Assembly: GCF_023015615.1 (NCBI RefSeq) | Contig: NZ_JALKAJ010000005.1 | Location: 124,001-188,000, forward strand | From: Qipengyuania sp. S6317L1 | GTDB taxonomy: Bacteria > Pseudomonadota > Alphaproteobacteria > Sphingomonadales > Sphingomonadaceae | Reading direction: 5' to 3' | DNA: 64,000 nucleotides | Shown: positions 26,275-35,502 of the stretch, piece by piece | How the letters are laid out: every line of letters begins with the position of its first letter | Position numbering within the stretch: position 1 is the stretch's first letter | The notes under the pieces: generated by a model | What the model was told of the DNA's origin: nothing | Database searches by the model: none | The model's input: the letters and a program-made list of their open reading frames with translations, nothing else | Position numbers and translations under genes: made by a program

Positions 26275-27444
26275 TTACATGGAAAGCCGCAGGATCGAAC
26301 CTTCATCGGTGGCGACCCAGATGCTGCCGTCGGGGGCCACATCGAGCGAACGCACGCGGCCATCGACCGGATAGCGTGCCGCCTCGCTTGCGTTCTCACC
26401 GTCGATTTCAACGCGAACAATCGCGCGGCTGGAAAGCCCGGTGATCAAGGCATCGCCCTGCCAATCGGCGAACATATCGCCTGTATAGAACTGCATATCG
26501 CCTGGCGCGATTACCGGGGTCCACCAGATCGCCGGCTTGTTGAAGCCGTCGTCTGGCGAGTGGTCGGTGATCGGATCGCCATCGTAATGTTCGCCATAGG
26601 AACGCTCGGGCCAGCCGTAGTTGGCGCCTTTTTCAACGAGGTTCAATTCATCGCCGCCAGCAGGGCCATGCTCGACATCCCAAAGGCGGCCTTGCGCATC
26701 CCAATCCATGCCCAGAATATTGCGGTGGCCATAGGACCAGATTTGCGCCGTCACGCCGCCTTCGTCGGCAAACGGGTTGCCTTCGGCGGGCGTCCCGTCA
26801 AGATTGAGGCGCACGATCGAACCCAACGTGTTCGTCCTGTCCTGAGCGGGCGTCAGCTTCTGCCGATCTCCGCTTGCAATATACATATGGCTTTCATCGG
26901 GAGAGAATGTGATGCGGTGCGAATAGTGGCCGCGCCCTTCCACTTTGGGTGACTGGCGCCAGATCACTTGAAGACCCTCAAGTGCGCAATCTTCCATCGA
27001 GGGGCAGGCAAGCGTGCCTTTCCCGACAACAGCGCCGCGTGTCTCGCCATCGTCGCCAAATTCGGCCCAGCTCAGATAGAGTGTGCGGCCATCGACGCTC
27101 GAACCCGCTTCGCTTGGCAGGAAGGCAATGTCGCCCAAACCGCCCTGACCGCCAAACGCAACATCGGGTGCACCGGCAACGGTGGCCGAAGTGCCAGAGG
27201 CGGTGTCCATGACCTTGAGAGTGCCCTCTTTCTCGGTCACGAACAGCATTTGAGTGCCCGGCGCAAATTCGATTGCCCAAGGCTTTTCAAATTCGCCCAT
27301 CTGCGTGATGGAAAGCTCTCCTGCGGAGACAGCGCCATCGGTTTGGGCAGTTTCAGGAGTTTCCCCGGTTTCCGCATAGGCGCAGCTTGCGAGCGCGAGC
27401 GTGGGGAGAGACAAGGTAGCGATCAGCTTTGGAAGAGTGTTCAT
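26275..27444 (-). CDS. PQQ-dependent sugar dehydrogenase-like lipoprotein (aldose sugar dehydrogenase family)
   Basis: A 389-residue beta-propeller. An N-terminal lipobox (LALASC, Cys21) indicates a lipoprotein. EKPWAIEFAPGTQMLFVTEKEGTLKV, GGQGGLGDIAF, YLSWAEF, HRITFSPDE, EHGPAGGDELNLVEKGANYGWP and GDALITGLSSRAI are characteristic of soluble aldose dehydrogenases (Asd/YliI) that oxidise sugars with pyrroloquinoline quinone. PQQ synthesis genes are not in the window. The start codon at 27444 overlaps, on the opposite strand, the start of rnhB. Confidence 0.88.
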   Translation of the reverse strand: MNTLPKLIATLSLPTLALASCAYAETGETPETAQTDGAVSAGELSITQMGEFEKPWAIEFAPGTQMLFVTEKEGTLKVMDTASGTSATVAGAPDVAFGGQGGLGDIAFLPSEAGSSVDGRTLYLSWAEFGDDGETRGAVVGKGTLACPSMEDCALEGLQVIWRQSPKVEGRGHYSHRITFSPDESHMYIASGDRQKLTPAQDRTNTLGSIVRLNLDGTPAEGNPFADEGGVTAQIWSYGHRNILGMDWDAQGRLWDVEHGPAGGDELNLVEKGANYGWPERSYGEHYDGDPITDHSPDDGFNKPAIWWTPVIAPGDMQFYTGDMFADWQGDALITGLSSRAIVRVEIDGENASEAARYPVDGRVRSLDVAPDGSIWVATDEGSILRLSM

Positions 27445-28081
27445 GTGTAGGCAAACTCCTGAACTTTCAAATAGTGCCCCAAAAACCGCCCGCGCGCCGA
27501 TCATTATCGGGGTCGATGAGGCCGGGCGAGGGCCATTGGCAGGGCCGGTGGTGGCCGCTGCTGTTGTTCTGGGCGACGTCATACCGGGCGGCATTACCGA
27601 TTCCAAGAAGTTATCAGCCAAACGGCGCGGGATACTTGACGGGGAACTTCGCGAAAGCTGCCACTGGGCGGTCGCTGTGGTGGAGCCGGAAGAGATCGAC
27701 GCGGTCAATATCTTTCAGGCGACCATGCTCGCGATGACGCGCTGCGTGCGCGATGTGGTGGCAGACCTTGATGCGCTGCCGGAAATGGTGCTGATCGATG
27801 GAAATATGACGCCGCACGGGCGGTGCGCCGAATGGTGCTGGCCCGCGCGTGCCATCGTCAAAGGCGATGCGAAGGAGCCGGTAATCGGCGCTGCCTCGAT
27901 CATCGCAAAGGAATGGCGCGACCGCATGATGCTGGAGGCGGCAATCACACATCCCGAATACGGATGGGAGCGCAATAAGGGTTATGGAACCAAAGAGCAT
28001 CTGGATGCTTTGCAAGAACATGGCCCAACCCCTCTCCACCGTCAGAGTTTTGCACCTGTTGCCCAAGCCAGATTGCTCTGA
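27443..28081 (+). CDS. rnhB: Ribonuclease HII
   Basis: A 212-residue RNase H2 that cuts RNA embedded in DNA. GVDEAGRGPLAGPVVAAAV carries the first two catalytic acids, LIDGNMTPHG the third and ASIIAKEWRDRMM the fourth. A start at 27443 is preceded by GGAAGAG at 27431-27437. A GTG at 27401 would lie deep in the opposite gene. About 15 residues precede the conserved core, a normal tail. It diverges from the sugar dehydrogenase with overlapping start codons. Confidence 0.93.
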   Translation: MCRQTPELSNSAPKTARAPIIIGVDEAGRGPLAGPVVAAAVVLGDVIPGGITDSKKLSAKRRGILDGELRESCHWAVAVVEPEEIDAVNIFQATMLAMTRCVRDVVADLDALPEMVLIDGNMTPHGRCAEWCWPARAIVKGDAKEPVIGAASIIAKEWRDRMMLEAAITHPEYGWERNKGYGTKEHLDALQEHGPTPLHRQSFAPVAQARLL

Positions 28082-28123
28082 CCGCGCTTGCTTTAGCGGC
28101 GCAAGGCGTTAGGCGAGCACGCG

Positions 28124-29047
28124 ATGTTGACTGCAATTCTTCTGAGTCTGGCGGGCCTTGTGGGGCTTGCGATTGGCGGCGAACTTCTCGTGCGCGGCGC
28201 GGTGGGTATTGCCCAGAAGCTGGGCGTATCGACCCTGTTCACTGGCCTTGTGATTGTCGGCTTTGCCACCTCCATGCCCGAAATGGTCGCCAGCGTTCAG
28301 GCAAGCCTTGCAGGCTCTCCCGAAATTGCATGGGGCAATATTGTCGGTTCAAACCTTGCCAACACGCTGCTTATCCTCGGGGTGTCGGCTCTGGTTGCAC
28401 CCATTGTGCTCACCGGCACGGGTCGCCGTGATGCGGTGGTTGCCTTGGGTGCGACGCTGCTTTTGTGGGGGCTCGCGCTTTCAGGTGCGGGATCGCGGTG
28501 GATCGGATTTGCGCTTTTGTTCGGGATCATCGCTTATATCGTGTGGCGTTACCGTCATCCGGGGGCGGCCATGCAGGAAGAGGAAAGCGAGGACGGCCCG
28601 CAAAACGGGGTGATCGCAACCGCGCTTTTCGTCGTGGGTCTGGGCATTCTCGTATTGGGCGGCGATGCCCTTGTGACCGGCGCGATTGCGCTGGCGACCA
28701 TATTCAAGGTGCCGGAAACCGTGATCGGTTTGACCATTGTGGCGGTTGGCACATCGCTTCCCGAACTCGCCGCTTCGATTGCCGCCGCGGTTCGCGGGAA
28801 ATCGGCGCTCGCGCTTGGCAATGTGGTGGGCTCCAATATCTACAACATCCTGCTGATCGGCGGAGCGACGATGAGTATTGCGCCTTTCGCGCTTCCGGGT
28901 GAACTTGCGGGACTGCAAATGGCGCTGCTCACGGCAAGTGCGGCGGGGCTGCTGGCGCTCCTCTGGATGGCGAAGAAAATCGGCCGGGCACTGGGCGCAG
29001 TTCTGCTTGCCGCCTTCATCGGCAATGTCGTGCTTGTTTTTGCCTGA
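28124..29047 (+). CDS. Calcium/sodium antiporter (CaCA family, YrbG-like)
   Basis: A 307-residue inner-membrane exchanger with about ten spans and the two inverted alpha-repeats of the family: GFATSMPEMVAS...GNIVGSNLANTLLILG and VAVGTSLPELAAS...GNVVGSNIYNILLIGG, which supply the ion-binding acids. A charged loop, MQEEESEDGPQN, separates the halves. It overlaps the next gene by one base (TGATG), linking transport to the RimB-like/RimK pair. Confidence 0.93.
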   Translation: MLTAILLSLAGLVGLAIGGELLVRGAVGIAQKLGVSTLFTGLVIVGFATSMPEMVASVQASLAGSPEIAWGNIVGSNLANTLLILGVSALVAPIVLTGTGRRDAVVALGATLLLWGLALSGAGSRWIGFALLFGIIAYIVWRYRHPGAAMQEEESEDGPQNGVIATALFVVGLGILVLGGDALVTGAIALATIFKVPETVIGLTIVAVGTSLPELAASIAAAVRGKSALALGNVVGSNIYNILLIGGATMSIAPFALPGELAGLQMALLTASAAGLLALLWMAKKIGRALGAVLLAAFIGNVVLVFA

Positions 29048-29523
29048 TGGATAAGCCCGCAAAAGACCCCAAGGATACCCCCGCCAAAGATGTGGTAGGC
29101 TGGCGCGAAATGGTCGCTTTGCCGGAAATTGGCCTCGACCAGATCCCGGCAAAGATCGACACCGGTGCGCGCACCTCTTCGCTCCACGCCGAAGTTCTCG
29201 AAGAGATCGAGCGCGAGGACGGACGTTATGTGCGCTTTGCAGTCGATTGGGACGGGGTGCGCCATGAAGGCGTTGCCGTCCATGTCGACGTGAGAGGCAT
29301 CACCAGTTCCAATGGCGAGACGCAGCGGCGTTATGTCATCAAGACACCGGTCAAAATCGGTGATAAGGAATTCAAGGCCGAAATCAGCCTTGCAGACCGC
29401 TCTGACATGGCGTTTCCGATGCTGATCGGACGCACGGCATTGCGCCGCCGTTTTCTGGTCGATAGCGGCCATTCCTGGCTCGCGTCGCCGGGCAAGAAGC
29501 GCAAGAAAGGACCAAGCCTGTGA
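29047..29523 (+). CDS. RimB-like ATP-dependent zinc protease / retropepsin-like domain protein
   Basis: A 158-residue protein of the DUF785 (RimK/LysX C-terminal-type protease) family. [19 protein letters not shown] has the aspartyl-protease-like DTGA, and [19 protein letters not shown] is the second conserved block. In Pseudomonas, rimB of the rimABK operon encodes such a protein acting with RimK. The GTGA four-base overlap with rimK here supports a joint role in trimming or reading glutamate-modified S6. That role is inference. Confidence 0.85.
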   Translation: MDKPAKDPKDTPAKDVVGWREMVALPEIGLDQIPAKIDTGARTSSLHAEVLEEIEREDGRYVRFAVDWDGVRHEGVAVHVDVRGITSSNGETQRRYVIKTPVKIGDKEFKAEISLADRSDMAFPMLIGRTALRRRFLVDSGHSWLASPGKKRKKGPSL

Positions 29524-30425
29524 AGATCGCCATGCTGGCACGCAACCCCAAGCTTTACTCGCATCAGCGGCTGAAGGAGGCGGCTGAGGCGCGCGGGTAC
29601 GAGCTTGATATCCTCAACACCACGCGCTGCAATGTGAACATTGCAAGCCATCGTCCCATCGTCACATACGACGGCAAGACGCTGACGGGCTATGACGCGG
29701 TGATCCCGCGCATTGGCGCCTCGATCACTAATTACGGCCTTGCCGTGCTGCGCCAGTTCGAGATGCAGGGTGTGTGGCCCCTCAACGAAAGCGTCGCGAT
29801 CGGGAGAAGCCGGGACAAGCTGCGCTCGATGCAGATCCTGTCCAAGTACGGGATAGGCCTGCCACTCACGGCCTATGCCAATGATCCCAAGGCCGCCGAA
29901 GAAATCATCAAGGCGGTCAAGGGTCCGCCGGTGGTGATCAAGCTGCTCGAAGGGACGCAAGGGATCGGGGTGGTCTTGGCCGAGACCATGTCGAGCGCAA
30001 AGTCCGTGATCGAGGCCTTTCGCGGGGCCAACGTCAACATTCTGGTGCAGGAATTTATCGCAGAAGCCGGCGGCACCGACATTCGCGCTCTGGTCGTTGG
30101 CGGCAAGGTTGTTGCCGCGATGAAACGCACAGGCGCTGCCGATGATTTCCGCAGCAATCTCCACCGCGGCGGCAGCGCCCAGCTGATCAAGATCACGCCT
30201 GAGGAACGTTCAACCGCCGTGCGCGCGGCAAAGCACATGGGACTGAATGTGTGCGGCGTCGATATGCTGCGCTCCAACCATGGCCCGGTGATTATGGAGG
30301 TGAACTCTTCGCCGGGGCTTGAAGGCATCGAGAAGGCCAGCGGCAAGGATGTGGCGGGCACGATCATCGATTTTATCGCATCACACGCCAAGGCGGGAAA
30401 GACCAAAACCAAGGGTCGCGGTTAG
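29520..30425 (+). CDS. rimK: RimK-type ATP-grasp glutamate ligase
   Basis: A 301-residue ATP-grasp ligase that in enterobacteria adds glutamates to ribosomal protein S6. The N-terminal part [37 protein letters not shown] (ATP grip), [17 protein letters not shown] and the metal site [15 protein letters not shown] are all present. The GTG start overlaps the previous stop. The end is Lys/Gly-rich. It is followed by the GANTC-rich ccrM control region. Confidence 0.92.
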   Translation: MKIAMLARNPKLYSHQRLKEAAEARGYELDILNTTRCNVNIASHRPIVTYDGKTLTGYDAVIPRIGASITNYGLAVLRQFEMQGVWPLNESVAIGRSRDKLRSMQILSKYGIGLPLTAYANDPKAAEEIIKAVKGPPVVIKLLEGTQGIGVVLAETMSSAKSVIEAFRGANVNILVQEFIAEAGGTDIRALVVGGKVVAAMKRTGAADDFRSNLHRGGSAQLIKITPEERSTAVRAAKHMGLNVCGVDMLRSNHGPVIMEVNSSPGLEGIEKASGKDVAGTIIDFIASHAKAGKTKTKGRG

Positions 30426-30457
30426 GCGCCAGCTTTATTCGCATTTGAGCAAAATCT

Positions 30458-30621
30458 GAGTCCTCCACGCAACACCCCCACATCTGGAGTCCCGCTTGGT
30501 TGAAGGGACTCAACATTGTGTGGGGCCCCGTTTTGTTCCGCGCCGCACTTGGGGGCGTTTACTAAGCATTCACCATAAGAGCCCAGAAACTAAGCGCTTG
30601 ACGCAGAGTCCAAAGGGACTC
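30458..30621. promoter_or_regulatory. ccrM upstream region with five GANTC sites in inverted repeats
   Basis: GANTC sites occur at 30458-30462, 30487-30491, 30507-30511, 30606-30610 and 30617-30621. The second and third are arms of GAGTCCC/GGGACTC. The last two are arms of GAGTCC-AAAG-GGACTC. TTTA-N7-TTCACCAT at 30558-30576 resembles a CtrA box. All lie upstream of a methyltransferase whose family methylates GANTC. Confidence 0.7.
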
Positions 30622-30652
30622 ATCCCCTGTGGATAAGTTTGGCGAATAGTGA

Positions 30653-31822
<1,170 letters not shown>

Positions 31823-31837
31823 CCCGCTCACTGCGGG
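31823..31837 (+). terminator. Short hairpin after ccrM
   Basis: CCCGC-TCACT-GCGGG directly after the stop codon. There is no T tract, so termination activity is doubtful. Confidence 0.35.
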
Positions 31838-31850
31838 CGCGTCGGGATCG

Positions 31851-32195
31851 CTACTGCGCAGACTGAAGGCTGCGTTCCTTGCGCCGCCGGCCAAGCGCGA
31901 TGCTGACCAGTGCAAGCCCCAGGAGCGTGAGAACGCCGGGAGCAGGCACATCGCTGCTGCGCCCCGCGCTTGCGGACGAGCCAGCCGCCCCTCCCGATGA
32001 AGAGGACCCCGATCCTCCTGATGAGGTTGACGTGATCGGGCCAGAAGCGGACGATTGCGTCATGGCCGCCTTGCTGTTTGCGCCGTCAAAGATAAAGCGG
32101 TCGCCCGCGCTGTTATCGGCCAAAGCAGGAGACGCCGCCAAAAGGGCCGCCGAAACTGGAACCGCCAAACCTAGGGCAAATACCGATTTGTTCAT
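31851..32195 (-). CDS. Small exported protein with a PEP-CTERM-like C-terminal anchor
   Basis: A 114-residue protein. A signal peptide (1-26, ALA-DN) is followed by a short mature part, a Ser/Gly low-complexity stretch (about 50-78), and a C-terminal sorting tail: VPAPGVLTLLGLALVS then a basic RRRKER end. This matches the PEP-CTERM arrangement that exosortases recognise. The exosortase gene is not here. The mature region is short, suggesting a surface or matrix peptide. Convergent with ccrM. Confidence 0.75.
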   Translation of the reverse strand: MNKSVFALGLAVPVSAALLAASPALADNSAGDRFIFDGANSKAAMTQSSASGPITSTSSGGSGSSSSGGAAGSSASAGRSSDVPAPGVLTLLGLALVSIALGRRRKERSLQSAQ

Positions 32196-32527
32196 TTAAC
32201 CTTGCACCTGTCATCAACGCGATTGCGAGGGTTAAGCAGGTTGCGTGCCAAATACTTAAATCGCCGCGTTTCAGAGGCTTGCAGCCTTAACCGCAGCGAT
32301 GGTCGGCCTTTATGTGTAAAGTTTACCGACGCAACATGGTTGATGCGGCGCGACTTGCCCTCACATGCGTCCTTGCCACCTGTCCTACCGTCTTTGGTCT
32401 TGCTAATGCTGCGAAATATGCAAACCCTTGGCACTTCGACGACGACTTTTCCGCCTGTCCTTTGCGCAAGAGACTTTTGCGCTCTTGAACAGTGTCTCAT
32501 GTGTCTCAAACCGGACCCGATCACACT
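32196..32527. other. Intergenic region before folP
   Basis: About 330 bases between the PEP-CTERM-like gene and folP. It must contain both promoters. Apart from one possible 50-codon frame (32336-32488) I see no gene, repeat or strong hairpin. Longer frames on both strands here look like chance. Confidence 0.5.
32336..32488 (+). CDS. Possible 50-residue exported peptide (weak)
   Basis: An ATG-started frame that reads like a signal peptide (LALTCVLATCPTVFGLANA) followed by AKYANPWHFDDDFSACP and a basic end. No good ribosome site precedes it. It could be accidental. Confidence 0.25.
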   Translation: MVDAARLALTCVLATCPTVFGLANAAKYANPWHFDDDFSACPLRKRLLRS

Positions 32528-33667
32528 ATGACCGCTAATATCTACCTCCACCCCATCGGCCTATCGAATGCACCTCAAACCGAAAGCACAGGTGATGGGC
32601 CGGGCGCGATCCGTTTGGCGGGGAGCATGGTCTATGCCAGCCGCTTTGCCGTGGTCGTGCGGGAAGAGGGGAAGGTGATCCACCGGCGGGTGTTCGGCTT
32701 GAAAGACGCAAGCGAGGCTTTGGGGGAACCGGGCGGCGCTCTCACCTCAGAGGCGACACGCCAGTGGGCCAACCTTCAAAAAGTGCACGCGCCCCTCACA
32801 TTGGGAGAGCGCACCGTGCGTCTCGACCAGCCGCAGATCATGGGCGTTCTGAATGTTACGCCCGACAGCTTTAGCGACGGTGGCGAGTGGTTGGAGAAAC
32901 CCGACGCAGGCCGCGCTCACGCCGCAGCCATGGTCGAGGCGGGCGCTGCGATCATCGACATTGGCGGGGAAAGCACACGGCCGGGCGGAGCGGCGACATT
33001 CGAAGGCGACGAGATCGAGCGGGTGATGCCGGCGGTCGAATATTGCGCGAGCATGGGCGCAGCGATCAGCGTTGATACACGGCGCGCCGGCGTGCTGGAG
33101 GCGGCGCTTGCCAAAGGTGCGCACATGGCAAACGATGTGTCTGCCCTGCGATATGACCCGCGCATGATTGACCTGGTTGCAGGGGGCGGGTGTCCTGTGA
33201 TCCTGATGCACGCTCCGGGCACGGGCGAGGATCTGCATTCGAAAGAGGGCCTTTCGGGCGGCGATTATTCCGATGTGGTGAGCGATGTGTTCGACACGCT
33301 CAAACACCAGCGCGAAAAGGCGATTGCGGGCGGGATTGCAGAAGATCGCATCATGCTCGATCCCGGCATCGGCTTTGGCAAGACGCTGGGTGAAAACCTG
33401 CAGCTTATCAACGCGCTACCGCTGTTTCATGCGCTTGGCTCACCCCTGCTTCTGGGGATGAGCCGCAAGCGGATGATCGGAGCCTTGAGCCGCGAAGAGG
33501 GCGCGCATGAGCGGCTCGGCGGGTCGATTGCGCTGGCCATGGCGGCAATGAATGCAGGCGCGCATATGCTGCGCGTGCACGATGTGGCCGAGACGGTTCA
33601 GGCAAGGAATGTGTGGCGCGGAATGCGCGATGCGGCGCTGACCGATTTCAGCCAGTTGCCCCTATGA
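32528..33667 (+). CDS. folP: Dihydropteroate synthase
   Basis: A 379-residue enzyme joining p-aminobenzoate to the pterin diphosphate in folate synthesis. MGVLNVTPDSFSDGG, IDIGGESTRPGG, DVSALRYDP and LLGMSRKRMIG are the classical sulfonamide-target motifs. The catalytic TIM barrel begins only near residue 103. The first 100 residues are an extension (including GSMVYASRFAVVVREEGK) not found in E. coli FolP, whose role is unknown. The ATG at 32528 is used; a start 12 codons upstream is possible. Confidence 0.93.
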   Translation: MTANIYLHPIGLSNAPQTESTGDGPGAIRLAGSMVYASRFAVVVREEGKVIHRRVFGLKDASEALGEPGGALTSEATRQWANLQKVHAPLTLGERTVRLDQPQIMGVLNVTPDSFSDGGEWLEKPDAGRAHAAAMVEAGAAIIDIGGESTRPGGAATFEGDEIERVMPAVEYCASMGAAISVDTRRAGVLEAALAKGAHMANDVSALRYDPRMIDLVAGGGCPVILMHAPGTGEDLHSKEGLSGGDYSDVVSDVFDTLKHQREKAIAGGIAEDRIMLDPGIGFGKTLGENLQLINALPLFHALGSPLLLGMSRKRMIGALSREEGAHERLGGSIALAMAAMNAGAHMLRVHDVAETVQARNVWRGMRDAALTDFSQLPL

Positions 33668-33709
33668 CTCGCAACGTGACCCGCAATGTAGTTGGTAGTG
33701 TAGGCTGCC

Positions 33710-34480
33710 TCAGAGCGTGAAGCCGCCATCGCTGACCAGCACATGGCCAGTGATATTCGAGCCTGCATCGCTCAGCATATAGAGGATGGTCCCTGCGATT
33801 TCCTCTGATGTGGCGAAACGCTGGTTCGGGGTGGTCTTGGACATGCGCTTGATCGTTTTGTCGCGGCCAATGGCCTTGACGCTAGCGTTGAAGTCCTCGC
33901 CCGTTTCCCAGATCGCAGTGTCGACCCCGCCGGGTGCAATGGCGTTGACGCGGATATTAGCGCCTGCATTCTCCATCGCGGCAATGCGCGCCATGTGAGC
34001 GACCGCCGCTTTTGCAGGGCCATAAGGACCGATGCCGGGAACAGGCTTCACCCCGGTCGAAGAGCCGGTGATAACCGCGCTCCCGCCTGTATCCTTGCCG
34101 TTTGCCTTGATCGCGCGAAGTCCAGCACGAAGCGTCAGAAACGCGCCGTCGAGGTTGATCGCCATGACCCGGCGCCATTCGTCAAAGGAAAGCTCATCAA
34201 TCGCGCCAAACCCGCCAACGCCGGCGTTCACGACGACATGGTCGAGGCCTTCAAGCTTTGGTTGGATCGCGTCCCAAAGCGCCTCGTCAGCAACGCTGCC
34301 AGTGACGCATTCGACTTCGCAATCAAGGTCGAGTGCCGCCATGCCTTCGGCGTCAACATCGACAAGGATGAGCTTTGCCGCGCCCCGCTCAGCCAAAAGC
34401 TTTGCGCAAGCAGCGCCAATGCCCGAAGCAGCGCCAGTGACGAGGACGTTGCGTCCATCGAAGTCTTTAACAGTGTCCAT
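33710..34480 (-). CDS. Short-chain dehydrogenase/reductase
   Basis: A 256-residue classical SDR. VLVTGAASGIGAACAKLL binds NAD(P), VVVNAGVGG is the NAG motif, and the catalytic serine and Y-x-x-x-K are in ITGSSTGVKPVPG and YGPAKAA. LVDVDAEG after beta2 places an aspartate that favours NAD. Substrate unknown. It sits downstream of a second SDR with a 107-base gap; both may act in one catabolic route. The start at 34480 gives normal length. Confidence 0.88.
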   Translation of the reverse strand: MDTVKDFDGRNVLVTGAASGIGAACAKLLAERGAAKLILVDVDAEGMAALDLDCEVECVTGSVADEALWDAIQPKLEGLDHVVVNAGVGGFGAIDELSFDEWRRVMAINLDGAFLTLRAGLRAIKANGKDTGGSAVITGSSTGVKPVPGIGPYGPAKAAVAHMARIAAMENAGANIRVNAIAPGGVDTAIWETGEDFNASVKAIGRDKTIKRMSKTTPNQRFATSEEIAGTILYMLSDAGSNITGHVLVSDGGFTL

Positions 34481-34587
34481 GGCAGCGTGCCTAAGGTCAA
34501 ACAGCCATGAAGTCGAGCGCCGTTGAAGCGAAGCATCGCTGACAATTGCCAACTCGCCAGCGCACCACGCATTCAACCGCCTTTCGC

Positions 34588-35367
34588 CTAGCCCGGGGAG
34601 GCTGCGCTGCCTGCCAGAAGCCCTCCGTCGAGGGTAAGCTCGCTTCCGGTCATATATGCACTGGCATCGCTCGCAAGATAGACCGCAAGGCTCGCTACCT
34701 CCTCAGGCGTTCCGAACCTTTTGAGCGGCGTATCCGCCACAAAAGCGTCCATGTTGGCTTCGCGTTCAGGGCCATTGCCAAGCATCGGCTCCCATATTGG
34801 AGTGAGCACGGCAGCCGGATGGATCGAATTGCAGCGCACCTTCCATCCCTGCTGAGCTGCATAGAGGGCAACGGATTTGGAATGATTGCGGACCGCGGCC
34901 TTCGACGCGGCATAGGCAGCAGCGCCCGGTATTCCGACAAGACCCGAGCGCGAGGAAATGTTTATGATCGATCCTTCACCCTTGGCGCGCATCGCACCAA
35001 GGGCATAGCGGCAGCCAAGAAAGGTGCCATCTGTGTTCACCGCATGAACGCGGCGCCAATCCTCCAGAGAAGCATTCTCTGGATCATGGGGACCCGTCTC
35101 CTCTTCGAAGCCGGTAATGCCTGCATTGTTAACCATGACATCAATCGCAGGAAACGAAGCGGCGAGCTTGCTCCAGTCATCCTCGCTGCGGACATCAAGC
35201 GCGTGGAAAGAGCAGCCGATTGCCTCAGCCGCTCTCCTACCTTCGTCGGTATCGACATCGGTGAGAACGACATCAGCGCCTTCGGCTTTAAAGGAGGCGC
35301 AAATAGCATAGCCGATGCCGCGCGCACCGCCTGTTACGACGCAAAGCGCGCCATCTAGAATAGACAT
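34588..35367 (-). CDS. Short-chain dehydrogenase/reductase
   Basis: A 259-residue classical SDR. VVTGGARGIGYAICASF is the cofactor loop, MVNNAGITG the NNAG motif, and SIINISSRSGLVG with YAASKAAVRNH the Ser-Tyr-Lys triad. LTDVDTDEG again suggests NAD preference. It resembles hydroxysteroid or cyclic-alcohol dehydrogenases, but no substrate can be assigned. AAGG lies nine bases before the ATG at 35367. It is probably cotranscribed with the SDR downstream. Confidence 0.88.
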   Translation of the reverse strand: MSILDGALCVVTGGARGIGYAICASFKAEGADVVLTDVDTDEGRRAAEAIGCSFHALDVRSEDDWSKLAASFPAIDVMVNNAGITGFEEETGPHDPENASLEDWRRVHAVNTDGTFLGCRYALGAMRAKGEGSIINISSRSGLVGIPGAAAYAASKAAVRNHSKSVALYAAQQGWKVRCNSIHPAAVLTPIWEPMLGNGPEREANMDAFVADTPLKRFGTPEEVASLAVYLASDASAYMTGSELTLDGGLLAGSAASPG

Positions 35368-35502
35368 AAAGAAAACCTTGGAAAAAATCAGGAACACAAA
35401 AGCGAACGACGAGATGCGTCGCCGATGAGTATTGCTGTCCGCCTTAGCGGTTGCGCTTGTTCACTTGATCTACTCCCAGCTGATCTCGGGCAGATAGCTT
35501 AT

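Noticed and set aside
32192..32551. A 119-codon minus-strand frame upstream of folP
   Set aside because: It runs through the promoter gap, overlaps the folP start, and shows no domain or ribosome site.
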